A stretch of DNA of 8,391 nucleotides, from contig CAKQHO010000131.1 of NCBI GenBank assembly GCA_934234185.1, forward strand, positions 1 to 8,391, in the 5' to 3' direction. Within the stretch, counting starts at the first letter, position 1. Every line of letters begins with the position of its first letter. Made by a program: the position numbers and the translations under genes. The DNA comes from an uncultured Psychrobacillus sp. Lineage in GTDB: Bacteria; Bacillota; Bacilli; Bacillales_A; Planococcaceae. Below the pieces are notes generated by a model. That model did not search any database. It was not told where the DNA came from and worked only from the letters and a program-made list of their open reading frames with translations. Below, piece after piece: positions 6,364 through 8,391 of this stretch.

Positions 6364-6927
6364 ATGAAAGTTTTGTTTTTTGCTTTTCCTCAATATGCTG
6401 ATTTTGAGGTCGCTCATACACTTTTTTTCTTAAGAAAGCTTGGGAAAGCCCAGATAACTACTATAACTGTAGACGGTAAACAAGTAGAAAGCGTAGGTGG
6501 CTTACATACACTCGCACACCTTGCTATAGAACACGTTATAATAAATGAGTATGATTTAGTTCTCCTTCCAGGAGGGGACGGTGTTGATGAAGTCCTAGCT
6601 TCTCCTTCCCTTTTAGGTTTATTACAAAAAGCTGCTACATTACAAATTCCTATTGCAAGTATCTGTGCTTCTTCTACTTTTTTAGCAAAAGCTGGACTAT
6701 TACATGGAAAAGAATTTACTTGTTTACCAGGTACATTTGCGCAGTATAAAAAGCTTTTTGAGGGCGCTCATTATACGGAACGGGAGATTGAAATAAATAA
6801 CGGGTTCATTACAGCTAAGGGAACGGCCTTTCCTTTGTTCACTTTAGAAACTTGTAAATTAGTAGGACTCGTGAAAGATGAAAAGCAAGCAGATTCCATA
6901 CTAGCCTTTTGCAGGGGAACAGCTTAG
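6364..6927 (+). CDS. DJ-1/PfpI family protein
   Basis: The 187-residue protein is a single DJ-1/PfpI (ThiJ) domain. It shows the N-terminal strand KVLFFAFPQYADFEVA with Glu15, the conserved acid near the active site. Next comes the YDLVLLPGG strand-turn (63-71), then the nucleophile elbow ASICASSTFLAKAGLL with Cys101. Later residues (GFITAKGTA) match the family fold. Members include chaperones, glyoxalase III or deglycase-like enzymes, amidases and transcriptional-regulator-like domains. The short length and YdeA/YoaZ-like pattern do not settle which. No amidase partner His is obvious. It is the first gene of a plus-strand operon; the next gene begins 16 bp downstream. A clear plus-strand promoter was not identified in the 6250-6344 leader. 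Confidence 0.88.
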   Translation: MKVLFFAFPQYADFEVAHTLFFLRKLGKAQITTITVDGKQVESVGGLHTLAHLAIEHVIINEYDLVLLPGGDGVDEVLASPSLLGLLQKAATLQIPIASICASSTFLAKAGLLHGKEFTCLPGTFAQYKKLFEGAHYTEREIEINNGFITAKGTAFPLFTLETCKLVGLVKDEKQADSILAFCRGTA

Positions 6928-6942
6928 AGAGGAGTTAATAAG

Positions 6943-7212
6943 ATGTTTTGGATTCGAATATTACTTATTTTAGTGTTTAGTTGGATTCTTTTGCTTGTTA
7001 TCGGAGGCTTAGGTACAAGTCTATTAGGAGTAGAGGTAACTATTGCCTTTGTTGTATCACTTGTGGTTGTTTTATTGATTTATATTATTAGCCTATTGAA
7101 TGACATTAGAGAGAGACAGGACCAATTAATTCAGATCCATCTAAAAAATGAACAAAGGGGAGCATTGGATGAACACGTGGAAGAGAGAAAAGATTCAAAC
7201 AGCGAGAGGTAG
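6943..7212 (+). CDS. Small two-helix membrane protein of unknown function
   Basis: The 89-residue protein has two adjacent hydrophobic helices (about 4-25 and 31-52) and then a highly charged tail (53-89) that looks helical, possibly coiled-coil (NDIRERQDQLIQIHLKNEQR). No known family is recognised. It has an excellent ribosome site (GAGAGGAG, 6927-6934, 8 nt spacing) that overlaps the stop region of the DJ-1 gene, and its own 3' end encodes the start of the hydrolase. The translational linkage argues that it is a genuine gene made together with both neighbours. It could anchor or recruit a partner at the membrane; that is a guess from topology only. Confidence 0.75.
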   Translation: MFWIRILLILVFSWILLLVIGGLGTSLLGVEVTIAFVVSLVVVLLIYIISLLNDIRERQDQLIQIHLKNEQRGALDEHVEERKDSNSER

Positions 7213-8041
7213 CTTTGAAGTCTTTTCAAAAGGAACCGGTAAACCTTTATGTGTGACACATCTATACTCTGCCTATAACGATTCAGGAGATTATTTTGCT
7301 GACATGTTCACGGAGCATTATCAGGTGTTTTTAGTCAATTTAAAGGGAGCTGGAAATTCGGACAGCCCACAGGAAGCGTACGAGTTAAGTATGATAGACG
7401 CAATGCTAGATTTAGAGGAAATTAGAAAGGAAAAAAACCTTTCCACCTGGACATTTGCCGGTCACTCAACAGGTGGAATGCTCGGTATTCTCTATGGTAT
7501 TCATTTTTCGTCGTCCTTAGACGCACTAGTCATAGTAGGTTCTGCTGCAAGGGAGTATAGCTCCTCCTCCGAGAGGTGTATTTATAATGAAAAACACCCC
7601 AAATACGCTAGAATGCAAGAGCTAATGGAAACATTGAAGAAGCCTGCTCTTTCCCCGATTACAAGGGCAGAGTTAACAAAGGAAAGGACTCAGCTATCCC
7701 TTTACCAACCAGAAAAATATGAGCAATACTTTTCTAAGAATATAAACAAAGGGATTGCTGCTAGTCGATTAAATTTTTTTAGCCGGGAAGCACTTATTTT
7801 CGATGTCACTCGACAACTAGCTTCTATCCAAGTGTTTACCTATATCCTTTGTGGTAGACGTGATGTTCAATGTCCTCTAGAGTTTTCCGTAGAAATAAAT
7901 GATTTAATTCCTCATTCCTCTTTATGGATTTTTGAAGAAAGCAATCACTACCCTTTTTTAGAAGAAAAGGACGAGTTTCAACAAGCAATCAATTACATTG
8001 TTCAAATGAAACCTTTTCCACACCTACATATTGACTCTTGA
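7169..8041 (+). CDS. Alpha/beta hydrolase
   Basis: The 290-residue protein has the complete alpha/beta-hydrolase catalytic set. The nucleophile elbow is FAGHSTGGMLG (Ser100), the acid is Asp232 in ILCGRRDVQCP, and the base is His260 in EESNHYPFLEE. The oxyanion region is VTHLYSAYND and the strand LVNLKGAGNSDSP matches the family. A helical cap (about 128-205) suggests a proline-iminopeptidase or small ester/amide hydrolase type; substrate unknown. An upstream in-frame ATG at 7148 has no ribosome site, whereas AAGGGGAG (7155-7162) lies 6 nt before ATG 7169, so 7169 is chosen. It overlaps the small membrane protein gene by 44 bp, implying translational coupling. Last gene of the plus-strand operon. 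Confidence 0.88.
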   Translation: MNTWKREKIQTARGSFEVFSKGTGKPLCVTHLYSAYNDSGDYFADMFTEHYQVFLVNLKGAGNSDSPQEAYELSMIDAMLDLEEIRKEKNLSTWTFAGHSTGGMLGILYGIHFSSSLDALVIVGSAAREYSSSSERCIYNEKHPKYARMQELMETLKKPALSPITRAELTKERTQLSLYQPEKYEQYFSKNINKGIAASRLNFFSREALIFDVTRQLASIQVFTYILCGRRDVQCPLEFSVEINDLIPHSSLWIFEESNHYPFLEEKDEFQQAINYIVQMKPFPHLHIDS

Positions 8042-8163
8042 ATTTAAGGTTAATCCCTCAGCAAGCTTTTAAAGCCTTAGGACGATTACATTGAAATGAC
8101 TCCTATATTTCTCTAAAACAGCTTATTCATATTCATTAACCGTCATTAACTTTCGACCTATAT

Positions 8164-8187
8164 AAAAAGCCACGGATTAACCGTGGC
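8164..8187 (-). terminator. Intrinsic terminator, minus strand
   Basis: A 7-bp GC-rich stem GCCACGG / CCGTGGC (8169-8175, 8181-8187) with a 5-nt loop is followed on the minus strand by TTTTTATA (8161-8168). On the plus strand no T tract follows. Its orientation fits a gene coming from the right, namely the transposase or whatever lay there before the insertion. Confidence 0.75.
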
Positions 8188-8199
8188 CCAGAGTGTAGA

Positions 8200-8238
8200 C
8201 AAAAGGGTTGGAAATCGAAACGATTTCCAACCCTTTTG
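8200..8238. terminator. Long perfect hairpin, bidirectional terminator at the IS edge
   Basis: Arms 8200-8217 and 8221-8238 (CAAAAGGGTTGGAAATCG and its complement) match over 18 bp with no mismatch, around an AAA loop. The outer arms supply a T run in both directions. It can therefore stop the hydrolase operon on the plus strand and the transposase on the minus strand. It lies 38 bp downstream of the transposase stop, where such stem-loops are common near the ends of IS elements. Confidence 0.8.
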
Positions 8239-8275
8239 CTATTATCACAGTTTACCTTCTGGAAAAAGAGTTAAT

Positions 8276-8391
8276 TCAGCTCTCGATTTTGTTTGTTTTA
8301 CGCCATTTTTGGCATTTCCAGGTCCAGCTGGCCAACTTCTTAAGATTTAAGGCAGCAAAAGTTAGCATCGCCTGCATGGACAATTTTTTAA
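8276..8391 (-). CDS. IS1182-type transposase, C-terminal end only
   Basis: Only the last 37 codons are inside the window; the gene enters from the right edge and stops at TGA 8276-8278. The visible sequence contains LSMQAMLTFAALNLKKLASW, the characteristic C-terminal tail of DDE transposases of the IS1182 family, followed by a basic end (TWKCQKWRKTNKIES). The DDE residues are outside the window, so activity cannot be judged. A terminator hairpin follows. Confidence 0.8.
   Translation of the reverse strand, partial: KKLSMQAMLTFAALNLKKLASWTWKCQKWRKTNKIES

Larger units (their letters stand above)
8192..8391 (-). mobile_element. IS1182-family insertion sequence, one end
   Basis: The transposase end and the long hairpin at 8200-8238 mark an insertion sequence entering from the right. 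The exact boundary is not proven: the other terminal repeat is outside the window. An edge in the stretch 8188-8200, between the two hairpins, is the best guess because the hairpin at 8169-8187 looks like a native terminator. Confidence 0.55.

Noticed and set aside
8042..8160. Spacer after the hydrolase, with a near-palindrome AAGCTTTTAAAGCCTT and a CATTAAC repeat
   Set aside because: Short, AT-rich and not followed by a T tract. No coding frame or clear regulatory pattern was seen.

Overview
The window looks like chromosomal DNA from a low-GC Bacillota of the Bacillus/Lysinibacillus type. The genes are AT-rich with strong GAGG-type ribosome binding sites and some TTG starts. Short intergenic gaps carry sigma-A-like promoters, and there is a BirA-type biotin operator. 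The genus is an inference, not a proven assignment. No tRNA, rRNA, CRISPR array or phage module was seen.

Left part (1-2653, all minus strand): a two-gene signalling operon runs from a LytTR response regulator (1878-2585) into a GHKL-type membrane histidine kinase (620-1864) and ends at a hairpin (573-616). Immediately downstream, behind its own promoter (527-555), starts a multi-spanning membrane protein that leaves the window at base 1. It is probably an ABC-2-type permease. This resembles the NatK/NatR arrangement, in which a LytTR two-component system controls an adjacent ABC exporter. Candidate regulator half-sites lie just upstream of the permease promoter.

Middle (2903-6249, all minus strand): a BltD-like GNAT acetyltransferase with a TTG start, then a solitary BioY biotin transporter behind a clear BirA operator. 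Further upstream is a tight three-gene operon: AI-2E family membrane protein, two-helix PH-like membrane protein and DUF1992 protein, with gaps of 11 and 9 bp. It has a promoter at 6220-6249 and a terminator overlapping the last stop codon. The 317-bp gap at 2586-2902 holds the regulator promoter and what may be a decayed gene end.

Right part (6364-8041, plus strand): a divergent operon of a DJ-1/PfpI family protein, a small two-helix membrane protein and an alpha/beta hydrolase whose start lies inside the preceding gene. It faces a minus-strand IS1182-type transposase, of which only the last 37 codons are inside the window. Two strong hairpins (8169-8187 and 8200-8238) separate them.

No single locus is clearly a new system. 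The least explained parts are the DJ-1/membrane protein/hydrolase cassette and the regulation of the permease by the LytTR system.
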